Assembly: GCF_000263595.1 (NCBI RefSeq) | Contig: NZ_ADES01000001.1 | Span: forward strand, 124,001 to 188,000 | Length of the DNA stretch: 64,000 bases | Origin: Gardnerella vaginalis 1500E | GTDB taxonomy: Bacteria; Actinomycetota; Actinomycetes; Actinomycetales; Bifidobacteriaceae | Reading direction: 5' to 3' | Made by a program: the position numbers and the translations under genes | The notes under the pieces: generated by a model | Database searches by the model: none | Told to the model about the DNA's origin: nothing | The model's input: only the letters and a program-made list of their open reading frames with translations | Shown here: in pieces, positions 34,938 to 42,867 of the stretch | Layout of the letters: each line of letters begins with the position of its first letter | Position numbering within the stretch: position 1 is the stretch's first letter

Positions 34938-35710
34938 AAAATACAAGTTCTGTTAGTAAAGAAAATAAAAAGCGTAATCGTATTACTTTTGCAAAAATAT
35001 TAGAATCTTTTGTGCTTCTATGTTTAGCAGCAGTTATTGCCACAGTAACTTTAAGTGGACAGTACACGCTTTTTACCACTCCTCGAGCGTTCATATATTT
35101 GATAATTGCAGCCGTCCTGCTTTTAGTTTTAGCATTTTGTGCCGCGTTGGGATGGTTTGATGTTTCTGCACGAGATTCTTGGAAAATGCTAGTTTCTTTA
35201 GCACTTCCTGCTCTGCTAATTATTATTCCGCTGCAGTCGTCGCAAAGATTTAGCGCTGGCGGTTTTGACCGTTATGCAGGAGGCAGGGCTATTGCTATTC
35301 GAAGCCACAATTCGAAACTTTTTGGGTTGAGTGAAAAATCTCGTGAAATAAAAGTAAAAAACGATGATTTCGGCTTATGGTATGACGAAATCGACCATAA
35401 TATTTCAAAATATGAAGGCTATACGGTTATGATTACAGGGTTTGTAAGTCGTGATACTACTTTAGGAGCAAATCAGTTTCGTTTATCTCGTCAACTCATG
35501 TCTTGCTGCATTCTAGATATGTCTCCTTTTGGTTTAGTTGCAAACTATAAAAATGCCAACAAACTTCACGAACATGAGTGGGTTATGCTTCGCGCCCGCG
35601 TTTCTAGGGGGAGCATAGGAGTTAAAGGATACCAACGTTTCGGTGTTGTACTAAAAGTTATATCGTTAAAATCTGCTAAAGCGCCAACTGGATATTTTTA
35701 CCGTCCGTAA
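34934..35710 (+). CDS. DUF1980/TIGR03943 family permease partner
   Basis: A 258-residue protein. Two N-terminal helices (ILESFVLLCLAAVIATVTL and FIYLIIAAVLLLVLAFCAALGWF) and a third (LVSLALPALLIIIPL) are followed by a soluble domain. That domain holds YEGYTVMITGFVSRD, FRLSRQLMSCCILDM and a C-terminal WVMLRARV segment, the TIGR03943/DUF1980 pattern. These proteins nearly always accompany DUF318 permeases. The ATG at 34934 overlaps the permease stop (ATGA). It is the last gene of the operon. Confidence 0.82.
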   Translation: MKNTSSVSKENKKRNRITFAKILESFVLLCLAAVIATVTLSGQYTLFTTPRAFIYLIIAAVLLLVLAFCAALGWFDVSARDSWKMLVSLALPALLIIIPLQSSQRFSAGGFDRYAGGRAIAIRSHNSKLFGLSEKSREIKVKNDDFGLWYDEIDHNISKYEGYTVMITGFVSRDTTLGANQFRLSRQLMSCCILDMSPFGLVANYKNANKLHEHEWVMLRARVSRGSIGVKGYQRFGVVLKVISLKSAKAPTGYFYRP

Positions 35711-35766
35711 TAATTTTCTACTAAAGAATTGTTGATATCGCATAGAAGTAAACTAAGATAACAATT

Positions 35767-37062
35767 ATGGCGATTGGTTTTAATATTCTGCTCATCATGA
35801 TTTTCCTGCTATTCGGATCCGTGTTTGCGGCAACCGAGTTGGCTTTAGTGAGCTTAAGAAGTTCGCAAATTGATCGCATGGAGCTTCAGGATGCTCGTGG
35901 AGCCAGAGTTGCGAAAATTGCGCGCGACCCTAATACTTTTCTGTCTGCCCTGCAAATTGGCGTAACGCTTTCTGGTTTTCTTTCCGCATCCTTCGGTGAA
36001 TCTGCGCTAGCTCCTTACGTTGTGCCTATTGTGTGCTCATGGGGAGTGCCTAAGCATGTTGCAGGCCCGCTTACCACTATTTTCTTAACTCTTATTATTT
36101 CGTATTGTTCTATTGTAATTTCTGAATTAGTGCCGAAGCGTATTGCAATGCAGCGTTCTGAGCAGATTGCGCGAGCTGTTGTGCCGGCGGTAGATATTTT
36201 CTCGAAAATTTGCAAGCCTTTAATTTGGCTTATTGGTAAGAATACTAACGGTTTTGTGCGCTTGCTTGGATTTGATCCTAATGAAAAAGAAAGCGAAGTT
36301 TCTGACGAAGAATTGCGCGTGCTTGTTAACAGCAATAAGCGTTTAAGTCAGGATGAGCGCAATATTTTGGATGACGTGTTTGATGCTTCGGAAACAATTG
36401 TTGCTGAAGTGATGCGCCCGCGTGCTGACGTGGAATTTTTGGACGGTTCGTTAAGTCTTGAAGAAGCAGCTGCAAAAATTCGTGAGCTTCCGTATTCCAG
36501 ATACCCTGTTATTGGCAAGGATTTTGACGACGTTATTGGTTTTGTACATGTGCGCGATTTGTTGGATGTTAGAGATCCTAACGCAAAAACTGTTGCAGAT
36601 GTAACTCGCGAAGGAATTAGTCTTCCTGGAACTTCAAAGCTTTTGCCAAGCCTAGAGCTGCTTCGAAAGCGCGGAATCCACTTGGCTATTGTTATTGACG
36701 AATACGGCGGAACTGACGGAATTGTAACTCTTGAAGACATGACAGAAGAGTTGGTTGGAGATATTCGCGACGAGTACGATCTGCCTGAAGAATCTGAACA
36801 AAGTAATACGAATAAAACAACTGCTTTTGTAAATGGTGTTGCAAAAATTGATGGCGGTATGACTATTGAAGATTTTGCTGATATTACCGGCATTGAGCTT
36901 GAAGATGGCCCTTATGAAACGGTTGCAGGATACTTTTTGGCGCATACTGGTTCTATGGGAAGCGTTGGAGCTGTTTTGCACGATGCAGACGGCTACGATA
37001 TGACTGTAACTGCGGTTGATGGTCGACGTATTGCTACTCTTGAAGTGCGTCGCCGCGCATAA
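35767..37062 (+). CDS. CNNM/CorC (hemolysin C) family protein with CBS domains
   Basis: A 431-residue protein. A DUF21 membrane domain (residues 1-180, with four helices and SELVPKRIAM) is followed by a CBS pair (MRPRADVEFLDGS onward, YRYPVIG-like SRYPVIGKDFDDVIGFVHV). A CorC_HlyC C-terminal domain comes last (AKIDGGMTIEDFADITGIEL). The family is implicated in Mg2+ or Co2+ efflux; the old name hemolysin is not evidence of toxicity. It starts 56 bases after the permease partner but has its own upstream AT-rich region, so it may be separately expressed. Confidence 0.9.
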   Translation: MAIGFNILLIMIFLLFGSVFAATELALVSLRSSQIDRMELQDARGARVAKIARDPNTFLSALQIGVTLSGFLSASFGESALAPYVVPIVCSWGVPKHVAGPLTTIFLTLIISYCSIVISELVPKRIAMQRSEQIARAVVPAVDIFSKICKPLIWLIGKNTNGFVRLLGFDPNEKESEVSDEELRVLVNSNKRLSQDERNILDDVFDASETIVAEVMRPRADVEFLDGSLSLEEAAAKIRELPYSRYPVIGKDFDDVIGFVHVRDLLDVRDPNAKTVADVTREGISLPGTSKLLPSLELLRKRGIHLAIVIDEYGGTDGIVTLEDMTEELVGDIRDEYDLPEESEQSNTNKTTAFVNGVAKIDGGMTIEDFADITGIELEDGPYETVAGYFLAHTGSMGSVGAVLHDADGYDMTVTAVDGRRIATLEVRRRA

Positions 37063-37117
37063 TTTAAGCCGTAGCAGTAGAATGTAATAGTAATAAAAAA
37101 TCTAAGGAAGGATAAAT

Positions 37118-37597
37118 ATGGCCTTATTGCATATTTTGCCAGGTCTCGACGAGGCGGCCAGTGAAAAGGCTGTTGCTGTTTTGCAGAATCGTTTAAGCCA
37201 TGAGCAGGAGGCTGCTTTGGTGCTTAAACATGCTCATTGGAATGTTACTGGCCCAGATTTTATTGCTGTGCACGAAATGCTTGATCCGCAGGTTGCTGAA
37301 GTTTTGGCGCAGGCGGATGAAACTGCTGAGCGAATTGCAACTTTGGGTGGTTCTCCACTTGGACGCGCAGACGATGTTGTTGCAGCTCGCACATGGAAGC
37401 GTTTTGCTTTAACTGGTCGCAAGTCAACTAAAGAATATTTGCAGGCTCTTATTGAGTATTACAACGATATGATTGCAGACGATCGCAAAGCTATTGCGGA
37501 GCTTGACAATCTTGACATTGTGAGCTCTAACATTATTCAGGATCACGTGCAGCAGCTGGAAAAGTTCCAGTGGTTTATGCGTAGCCATCTTGATTAA
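37118..37597 (+). CDS. dps: Dps family DNA-protection/ferritin-like protein
   Basis: A 159-residue four-helix ferritin-like protein. The inter-subunit ferroxidase-centre residues are in HAHWNVTGPDFIAVHEM and DETAERIATLGG. Dps dodecamers oxidise Fe2+ with H2O2 and protect DNA. AAGGA about 10 bases before the ATG supports the start. Together with ahpC-ahpF it is part of the peroxide defence of this catalase-poor lineage. A terminator follows. Confidence 0.94.
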   Translation: MALLHILPGLDEAASEKAVAVLQNRLSHEQEAALVLKHAHWNVTGPDFIAVHEMLDPQVAEVLAQADETAERIATLGGSPLGRADDVVAARTWKRFALTGRKSTKEYLQALIEYYNDMIADDRKAIAELDNLDIVSSNIIQDHVQQLEKFQWFMRSHLD

Positions 37598-37627
37598 TTA
37601 ACCTCTGTTTGATTTTTTTGATTCAAG

Positions 37628-37664
37628 CCGCAACGTGCCGTTTTCTTTTTATGGCGTGTTGCGG
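37628..37664 (+). terminator. dps terminator
   Basis: A 12-base imperfect inverted repeat (CCGCAACGTGCC, then GGCGTGTTGCGG) has a 13-base T-rich loop and is followed by TTTG. Confidence 0.65.
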
Positions 37665-37723
37665 TTTGACATTTTCTGTGTCTGTGCTAATGTAACTACT
37701 TGTATGTTTTAGGCATACAAGTT

Positions 37724-37797
37724 GGGCCCGTAGCTCAGGTGGTTAGAGCGCATCCCTGATAAGGATGAGGTCGGAGGTTCAAGTCCTCCCGGGCCCA
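37724..37797 (+). tRNA. tRNA-Ile (anticodon GAT)
   Basis: A 74-base cloverleaf. The acceptor stem is GGGCCCG with CGGGCCC, the anticodon loop is CTGATAA (GAT) and the T loop is TTCAAGT. The CCA end is not encoded. It is 27 bases before tRNA-Ala and probably co-transcribed; the Ile-Ala pair occurs here without rRNA. Confidence 0.97.
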
Positions 37798-37824
37798 CGA
37801 TAGAATGGTTACATTCTTTCAAAT

Positions 37825-37897
37825 GGGGCTATGGCGCAGCTGGTAGCGCATCTGCTTTGCAAGCAGAGGGTCAGGAGTTCGAGTCTCCTTAGCTCCA
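37825..37897 (+). tRNA. tRNA-Ala (anticodon TGC)
   Basis: A 73-base cloverleaf. The acceptor stem is GGGGCTA with TAGCTCC, the anticodon loop is TTTGCAA (TGC) and the T arm contains GTTCGAG. CCA is not encoded. A strong terminator follows within 6 bases. Confidence 0.97.
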
Positions 37898-37902
37898 CGA
37901 GC

Positions 37903-37936
37903 AAGGTTCTGGTTGATTTTTCAATCAGAACCTTTT
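37903..37936 (+). terminator. Terminator of the tRNA-Ile/tRNA-Ala transcript
   Basis: A 14-bp stem with one G-T pair (AAGGTTCTGGTTGA, then TCAATCAGAACCTT) has a 4-base loop and is followed by a TTTTG run. Confidence 0.92.
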
Positions 37937-37992
37937 GTTTATTAATTTATTTTTTGAGTTTGCTTTAGTTTTTATTGTTTAAGCTTGCGTTT

Positions 37993-38009
37993 ATGAGAAT
38001 GTTTCTCAT
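37993..38009. promoter_or_regulatory. Zur/Fur-like palindrome in the promoter of the P1B metal ATPase
   Basis: ATGAGAA, TGT, TTCTCAT is a perfect 7-bp-arm palindrome. It resembles actinobacterial Zur boxes (GAAAATGATTTTC-like cores). It sits where the -35 element would be relative to TACAAT at 38023-38028, so a bound repressor would block the promoter. The regulator identity is inferred. Confidence 0.5.
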
Positions 38010-38022
38010 CAATGCTTATTGG

Positions 38023-38028
38023 TACAAT
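38023..38028 (+). promoter_or_regulatory. -10 element of the P1B ATPase gene
   Basis: TACAAT matches the -10 consensus at five of six positions and lies 13 bases after the palindromic operator candidate. Confidence 0.45.
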
Positions 38029-38069
38029 AATTACATATAAATAAACATAAGTATCTTTACGCCGTGTAT

Positions 38070-38146
38070 TGAGTGCGCTATTTAAGTTGCGCTCAGTGGG
38101 TTAACAAGGCGTGAAATCGTGTGTTAAACGTCTTAAGCGGTTAACC
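38070..38146 (+). promoter_or_regulatory. Structured 5' leader of the P1B ATPase gene
   Basis: Two hairpins precede the gene. The first pairs TGAGTGCGC (38070-38078) with GCGCTCA (38089-38095), with one bulged base. The second pairs GGTTAAC plus AAGGCGT (38099-38112) with ACGTCTT (38128-38134) and GTTAACC (38140-38146), a 14-pair stem with one wobble and a 5-base bulge. It ends 22 bases before the start codon. A metal-responsive or translation-controlling RNA is possible; it does not match a riboswitch consensus known to me. Confidence 0.42.
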
Positions 38147-38167
38147 TGATCAGCGTAAGGAAAGTGT

Positions 38168-40444
38168 ATGCGTAAACTTTTAGCATATTGCCGTCGTGCA
38201 CCACAATTAACAGTCGTAATTCTTGCTTTTCCGTTTATTGCGGCTTTGTACTCGTATAATTTGCCTATATTAACTACTTTCTGTGAGCAAATTTCTAATT
38301 TTTCGCAGCAAATCTTTGATTTCTTAAAAATTAATTGCAGTATTTCCATAAGCCTTAGTATCGGAAAAACTATTATTGCTATTCTCGTTTTATATACCAG
38401 CCTTATTTCTTTGCATAACATGATTAAAAATTTATTGCGCGGAACTTTAGGTATTGATTTGCTAGCTTTTGTTGCATTGCTTGCAACGCTTTTTATTGGT
38501 GAGTTCTGGGCAAGTTATTTGATTGTTGTAATGGTTTGGACGGGAGAGGCAATTGAAGATTTTGCGCATATGAAAGCTCAGCGCAATCTATCTCTTTTAG
38601 TAAGTGCAGCTCCAAAAACTGCTCATCTTATGACTTTGCCAGGTATTGAGCATGGAATGAATAATAATCAAGCAAATGATGAATCATACGAACCGCCATG
38701 TTTGAGTGAAAATCAGTGCAAGCCTATCTCGTGTGTTTTGTGCCAGCATGCTGAATTTAGAAAAGTAGATGCCACTAATTCTAAGCAATCTAATAGTAGC
38801 GAGCAAAATTGCGAAAGCAATTGCGAAAATAATAACTTGCAAAATTTCAACTGTAAACGAAATAATTGCCCATTTTTGCAAGCGTCTGCAGACGGCGAAA
38901 TCTCCTCAAATTTGCAGCGTTACGCTACAGTTGCAGTTGATGAATTAAAGATTGGAAACGTAATTATTGTGCTTCCTGGCGAAACTGTGCCGGTCGATGG
39001 TGAGCTGCTAAGCGGTTCTGCAATTTTAGACACAAGTGCTATTAACGGAGAATCTGTTCCTAGAGAAGTCTATGCGGGAGCTTCGGTGCTTTCTGGCTGC
39101 GTAAACGGCGGCGTTGTGCTTATTATGCGCGTAACCAAGCTGTCTAAAAACTCGCAGTATCAGAAAATCATGCAGCTTGTTGAGTCTGCTAGGTCTTCTA
39201 AAGCTGCAGTAGTTAGATTTGCAGACATGCTATCTGTGCCGTTTACAGTATTATCTTTTGCGATTGCTGGCTTTGCTTGGAGCTTTTCTGGCGACGCATT
39301 GCGATTTGCGCAAGTATTGGTTTTAGCAACCCCATGTCCTCTGCTTATTGCAGTTCCAGTTGCTTGCATGGCTGGTACTGGGCGTTTAGCAAAACTTGGA
39401 ATTGTTGTTAAAAGTCAGGATGTGCTTGAGCAATTAAGTCGTGTAACAGACGTATTTTTTGACAAAACTGGCACGTTGACGGTTAAACAGCCGCAAGTTG
39501 CAAGAGTTGACGTAGTTGATTCTATGCAGAAGGCTGATCGCATAGTTATGCTTGCGGGCGTTCTAGAAACTTATTCTCAGCACATACTTGCAGGCGGTAT
39601 TGCTAAAGCGGGAGCAAAGCTGTGGGAAAATGCTCACCCATCGTCGGTTCCGCAACTTCCTAGCGTTAGAGAATACCCTGTAGTACACAGTGTTAAAGAA
39701 GCTGCAGGCCAGGGTATTCAGGGCGTTGTGGATGGCATTTTAGTGCGTGTAGGCAGACACAAGTATGTTACAGAGCAAAACACAAATCAAACTATAGGTA
39801 AATCTCTTGCAGCAGACGAAATGGCAACCTACGTGTCTTTTGACGGCGTGCTGGTAGGAAGAATCGTATTAAAAGACGTGCCGCGCGATAATGCGAAATC
39901 AACTATTGCTTTGTTGCGCGCTTTGGGTGTTAGAACAATAGCAATGCTTACTGGTGACGGTTTACAAGCTGCAACAACCATTGGCAAAAGCGTTGGTATT
40001 GATTCTGTGCATGCAGATTTGCTTCCGCAAGATAAATTAGCGTATGTAAAAAAGCACAATTACAATGCAGCCAAAAATAAGAAAGATTCAACCGTAACCA
40101 TGATGGTTGGTGACGGAGTAAATGATGCCCCTGTGCTTGCAGCTGCAGACATTGGTGTGGCTGTAACGGATGGTACGGATACTGCAGCATCGGAGTGCGC
40201 GCAAGTAGTTATTATGAACAACAATATTGCGTCAGTTGCTAATGCTGTAAGCGTTGCGAAGCATACAAAACGAGTTATGATACAGTCAGTTTTGCTTGGA
40301 ATAGGTTTGGCTATTGTAAGCATGATTTTAGCTGCTTTTGGTTTCATTCCAGCGGTTATTGGAGCAATGATGCAGGAAATTATTGACGTTATTTCAATTA
40401 CTTGGGCGTTAACTGCTTTGCGCTCGCGTGAAAAGATTAAATAA
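38168..40444 (+). CDS. P1B-type heavy-metal-transporting ATPase with Cys-rich insert
   Basis: A 758-residue P-type ATPase. The metal-site motif is ATPCPLLIAVPVA (Cys390), the phosphorylation motif is DKTGT (Asp432), the actuator motif is INGESVP, the hinge is GDGVNDAPV, and there is an HP-like GIAKAG region. There is no N-terminal HMA domain. Instead, an insert at about residues 160-240, between the second helix pair and the actuator domain, contains eight Cys (178, 184, 189, 192, 215, 219, 229, 234) in an Asn/Ser-rich setting and may act as a metal sensor or chaperone. CPx with ILL-type surroundings fits Zn/Cd/Co-type more than Cu-type pumps, but specificity is not certain. AAGGAAAG precedes the ATG. 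Confidence 0.9.
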   Translation: MRKLLAYCRRAPQLTVVILAFPFIAALYSYNLPILTTFCEQISNFSQQIFDFLKINCSISISLSIGKTIIAILVLYTSLISLHNMIKNLLRGTLGIDLLAFVALLATLFIGEFWASYLIVVMVWTGEAIEDFAHMKAQRNLSLLVSAAPKTAHLMTLPGIEHGMNNNQANDESYEPPCLSENQCKPISCVLCQHAEFRKVDATNSKQSNSSEQNCESNCENNNLQNFNCKRNNCPFLQASADGEISSNLQRYATVAVDELKIGNVIIVLPGETVPVDGELLSGSAILDTSAINGESVPREVYAGASVLSGCVNGGVVLIMRVTKLSKNSQYQKIMQLVESARSSKAAVVRFADMLSVPFTVLSFAIAGFAWSFSGDALRFAQVLVLATPCPLLIAVPVACMAGTGRLAKLGIVVKSQDVLEQLSRVTDVFFDKTGTLTVKQPQVARVDVVDSMQKADRIVMLAGVLETYSQHILAGGIAKAGAKLWENAHPSSVPQLPSVREYPVVHSVKEAAGQGIQGVVDGILVRVGRHKYVTEQNTNQTIGKSLAADEMATYVSFDGVLVGRIVLKDVPRDNAKSTIALLRALGVRTIAMLTGDGLQAATTIGKSVGIDSVHADLLPQDKLAYVKKHNYNAAKNKKDSTVTMMVGDGVNDAPVLAAADIGVAVTDGTDTAASECAQVVIMNNNIASVANAVSVAKHTKRVMIQSVLLGIGLAIVSMILAAFGFIPAVIGAMMQEIIDVISITWALTALRSREKIK

Positions 40445-40564
40445 AGCGTTTTAATCTAAGCTTTTTAACGTAAGCATTTTGTAAGACTTAGCAATGCGCT
40501 AGTCTAATTAGGAAAGCACTTGAAGGAAATCTGTGCTTGAAGTCCGCGCATAATGCGCGCAAAA

Positions 40565-40580
40565 ACGGCAAAAGTGCCGT
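40565..40580 (+). promoter_or_regulatory. Small hairpin in the fprA leader
   Basis: ACGGCA, AAAG, TGCCGT forms a 6-bp stem with a tetraloop 27 bases before the fprA start. It could end the upstream transcript or stabilise the leader. Confidence 0.4.
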
Positions 40581-40607
40581 ATTGTATAGTTCAATATGGG
40601 GATAATA

Positions 40608-42104
40608 ATGAAAAAAAATAATTTAATAGAAAATGTTGCACCAGAAACATCTCAGGCCTCTGAGATTTCTAAAGTGCATGCTCCTGAAGTTAGAATTGCA
40701 GTAATTGGTGCAGGACCTGCTGGAGTGTATTCTTCCGATATTTTCTTGCGACAACTTGCTAAGCGTGGCGAAGAATTAGGACTCGGCACAAGCGCTCGCA
40801 TTGATCTTTTTGAAAAATTGCCTGTGCCTTTCGGCTTAGTGCGTTACGGAGTGGCTCCGGATCATCCAAGTATTAAATTTATTGCCGATGCGCTTGAAAA
40901 AACTCTTGATAATCCAAATATTCATCTTTATGCGAATGTTGAATTTGGTAAAGATATTACTTTAGAAGATTTGCTGGCGCGCTACGATGCAGTGCTGTTT
41001 GCTACAGGAGCTGTGGAAGATAGGCCATTGCGGGTTCCAGGTGCTGATTTAGACGGAGTGTACGGAGCTGCAAAATTCGTAGAATGGTACGACGGATACC
41101 CAACTAGCAAGCGCACGTGGCCGCTTGAAGCCAAGGAAGTAGCTGTTATTGGCGGCGGAAATGTGGCAATGGATGTTGCTCGTGAGCTTTTGCGAGATCC
41201 TGATTATTTGCGCGCGCATACGGATATTCCAGATGATGTGTACGAAGGATTGCAGAAAAATCAAACTCAAACCTTGCATTTATTTATTCGCCGAGGCGTA
41301 GCTCAAGCGAAATTCTCCGTGCAAGAATTGCGCGAAATGGAAAAGTTAGCCGGAGTGCAAATTGTTATTAACGAGGACGATTTTGAGCTAGACGATGAAA
41401 CGATAGAAGTTGCTGGTAACGATAAGCTCACGCGCCAAATGGTTGAGGAACTTTTTGCGATTCGAGACATGGCAGAAGACATGGAAGATGGCGGAAACGT
41501 TGATTTTGAAGGAAATCCTGCTAACCGACGTTACGTTATTCATTTCAACTCGGCTCCTGTAGAAATTCTTGGCGAAGATGGGCGTGTGAAAGCAATACGA
41601 GTTGAGCGAACTGTAACAAGCGCGGATGGCACAATGTCTCGCACAGGTGAATTTGAAGATTACGCTGTGCAAGCCGTGTATCATGCTATTGGCTACCATC
41701 CTGCTGAGGTTGCAGGCATTGCTTACGACGAAAAGCGCACGTTGCTCGCGAATAATGATGGTAGAATCGTAACTTCTGCGGAAAATGGTGAGGTGCGCGA
41801 ACGCTTGTACGCTACAGGCTGGGCTAAAAGAGGGCCTGTTGGTTTAATTGGTTCTACTAAATCTGACGCGCTTCTTATTGTTGATCGAATGCTCGAAGAT
41901 TTAGCAAAATCCGGGCTGATTGCGGAAGATCGTAACGAAAAGTCCATAGATGAGCTGCTTAAATCTCGAGGCGTGAAAGCCATTGATTACGCCGGCTGGA
42001 AACGAGTAGATGAGTATGAGCGTGAAGCTGGTGCTAAAGAGCAACGCGCTCGAAAGAAAGTAGTATCATCCGCGGATCTTATAGCTATTGCCTTAGATTG
42101 TTAA
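40608..42104 (+). CDS. fprA: FprA-like ferredoxin/flavodoxin-NADP reductase
   Basis: A 498-residue flavoprotein of the adrenodoxin-reductase type, moving electrons between NADPH and ferredoxin. The FAD-binding GAGPAGVYSSDIF is near the N-terminus. LPVPFGLVRYGVAPDHPSIK is characteristic of the family. The NADPH-binding GGGNVAMDVARELL and the C-terminal GWAKRGPVGLIGSTKSDA are present. The ATG at 40608 is chosen because GGGGA precedes it; another in-frame ATG is 12 bases upstream. Electrons may serve iron-sulfur or redox enzymes elsewhere in the genome. Confidence 0.92.
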   Translation: MKKNNLIENVAPETSQASEISKVHAPEVRIAVIGAGPAGVYSSDIFLRQLAKRGEELGLGTSARIDLFEKLPVPFGLVRYGVAPDHPSIKFIADALEKTLDNPNIHLYANVEFGKDITLEDLLARYDAVLFATGAVEDRPLRVPGADLDGVYGAAKFVEWYDGYPTSKRTWPLEAKEVAVIGGGNVAMDVARELLRDPDYLRAHTDIPDDVYEGLQKNQTQTLHLFIRRGVAQAKFSVQELREMEKLAGVQIVINEDDFELDDETIEVAGNDKLTRQMVEELFAIRDMAEDMEDGGNVDFEGNPANRRYVIHFNSAPVEILGEDGRVKAIRVERTVTSADGTMSRTGEFEDYAVQAVYHAIGYHPAEVAGIAYDEKRTLLANNDGRIVTSAENGEVRERLYATGWAKRGPVGLIGSTKSDALLIVDRMLEDLAKSGLIAEDRNEKSIDELLKSRGVKAIDYAGWKRVDEYEREAGAKEQRARKKVVSSADLIAIALDC

Positions 42105-42121
42105 TCTGCGGTTGTTGTTTG

Positions 42122-42154
42122 CGCTAGCTGATTGCTGCCGTCAATCAGTTAGCG
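42122..42154 (+). terminator. fprA terminator
   Basis: A 13-bp stem with one wobble (CGCTAGCTGATTG, then CAATCAGTTAGCG) has a 7-base loop. The T run after it is short (CTATTTAT). Confidence 0.72.
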
Positions 42155-42267
42155 ACCTATTTATGTAATTATTGGCTTAAGTAAGCTTAAGTAAGCATAA
42201 GTATTTGCATACTCAATAGCACATGCTAGTCTTAAAAAGTTGCATACAATAATTTTGTTTGCAACAT

Positions 42268-42341
42268 GCGGATGTAGTTCATCGGTAGAATGGAAGCTTC
42301 CCAAGCTTCAGAGGCGGGTTCGACTCCCGTCATCCGCTCCA
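42268..42341 (+). tRNA. tRNA-Gly (anticodon CCC), CCA encoded
   Basis: The acceptor stem is GCGGATG with CATCCGC and the anticodon loop is TTCCCAA (CCC). The discriminator T and an encoded CCA end at 42341; the mature body is 71 bases to 42338. The other three tRNAs in the window do not encode CCA. Confidence 0.95.
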
Positions 42342-42470
42342 CTGTGATGTATAAGTGGAATATGAGGGCGTATTCTAAGAACATCAACAGTTTTATTATG
42401 GATATCTATTGACGCGGTGTGCATTTTATTCAATAATGGTATAAATTCAGCGCAAAGGAGAAGAAGTATT

Positions 42471-42776
42471 ATGAATATGTTTAAGCGAATTATTAGTGCA
42501 ATAACTCTATCGTTCATTTTGACTGCAGTTCTAACAGCTGCAACAGTAATCATACTTATGTTTACAAAAGGTAGGGAGATGGGTCGTCATCTAGGCCTTT
42601 TTGGTAGTGTGTTCTTTGATGCGCATGAAACAAGTTCAGGGTCTATTATGGTGGGATTTGGATTACAAAACCCATGGATATTAACTTTAATATTTCTAGC
42701 TCTATTTGTCTTTTCTCTTGTATTTTTTACTATTTTACCTGCATTGCAAAAAAGAAAGAAAATGTTGGAGGCGTGA
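42471..42776 (+). CDS. Small two-helix membrane protein, function unknown
   Basis: A 101-residue protein. Helices are IISAITLSFILTAVLTAATVIILMF and PWILTLIFLALFVFSLVFFTI, with a 40-residue loop between them and a Lys/Arg-rich end. No family is recognised. AAAGGAG (42455-42461) at proper spacing supports this start; a possible in-frame start 54 bases upstream lacks a site. It lies between tRNA-Gly and the convergent surface lipase gene, with a terminator after it. Confidence 0.7.
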   Translation: MNMFKRIISAITLSFILTAVLTAATVIILMFTKGREMGRHLGLFGSVFFDAHETSSGSIMVGFGLQNPWILTLIFLALFVFSLVFFTILPALQKRKKMLEA

Positions 42777-42796
42777 TTTTTACACACTTTTAGCCT

Positions 42797-42836
42797 ATAG
42801 CCCACCATCTTGGTTGTTTGCAAGCTGGTGGGCTAT
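42797..42836. terminator. Terminator between small membrane protein and surface lipase
   Basis: A perfect 11-bp inverted repeat (ATAGCCCACCA, then TGGTGGGCTAT) has an 18-base loop and lies between convergent genes. T runs are weak. Confidence 0.75.
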
Positions 42837-42867
42837 CTAGTATTTAGTATCTAGTTTTTTGCATTAG

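Noticed and set aside
35767-37062. Hemolysin toxin
   Set aside because: The CNNM/CorC family is often labelled hemolysin for historical reasons. The DUF21-CBS-CorC architecture indicates an ion-transport-related membrane protein.
37724-37897. Part of an rRNA operon because of the Ile-Ala tRNA pair
   Set aside because: No 16S or 23S sequence flanks the pair. dps lies upstream, and a terminator follows tRNA-Ala directly.
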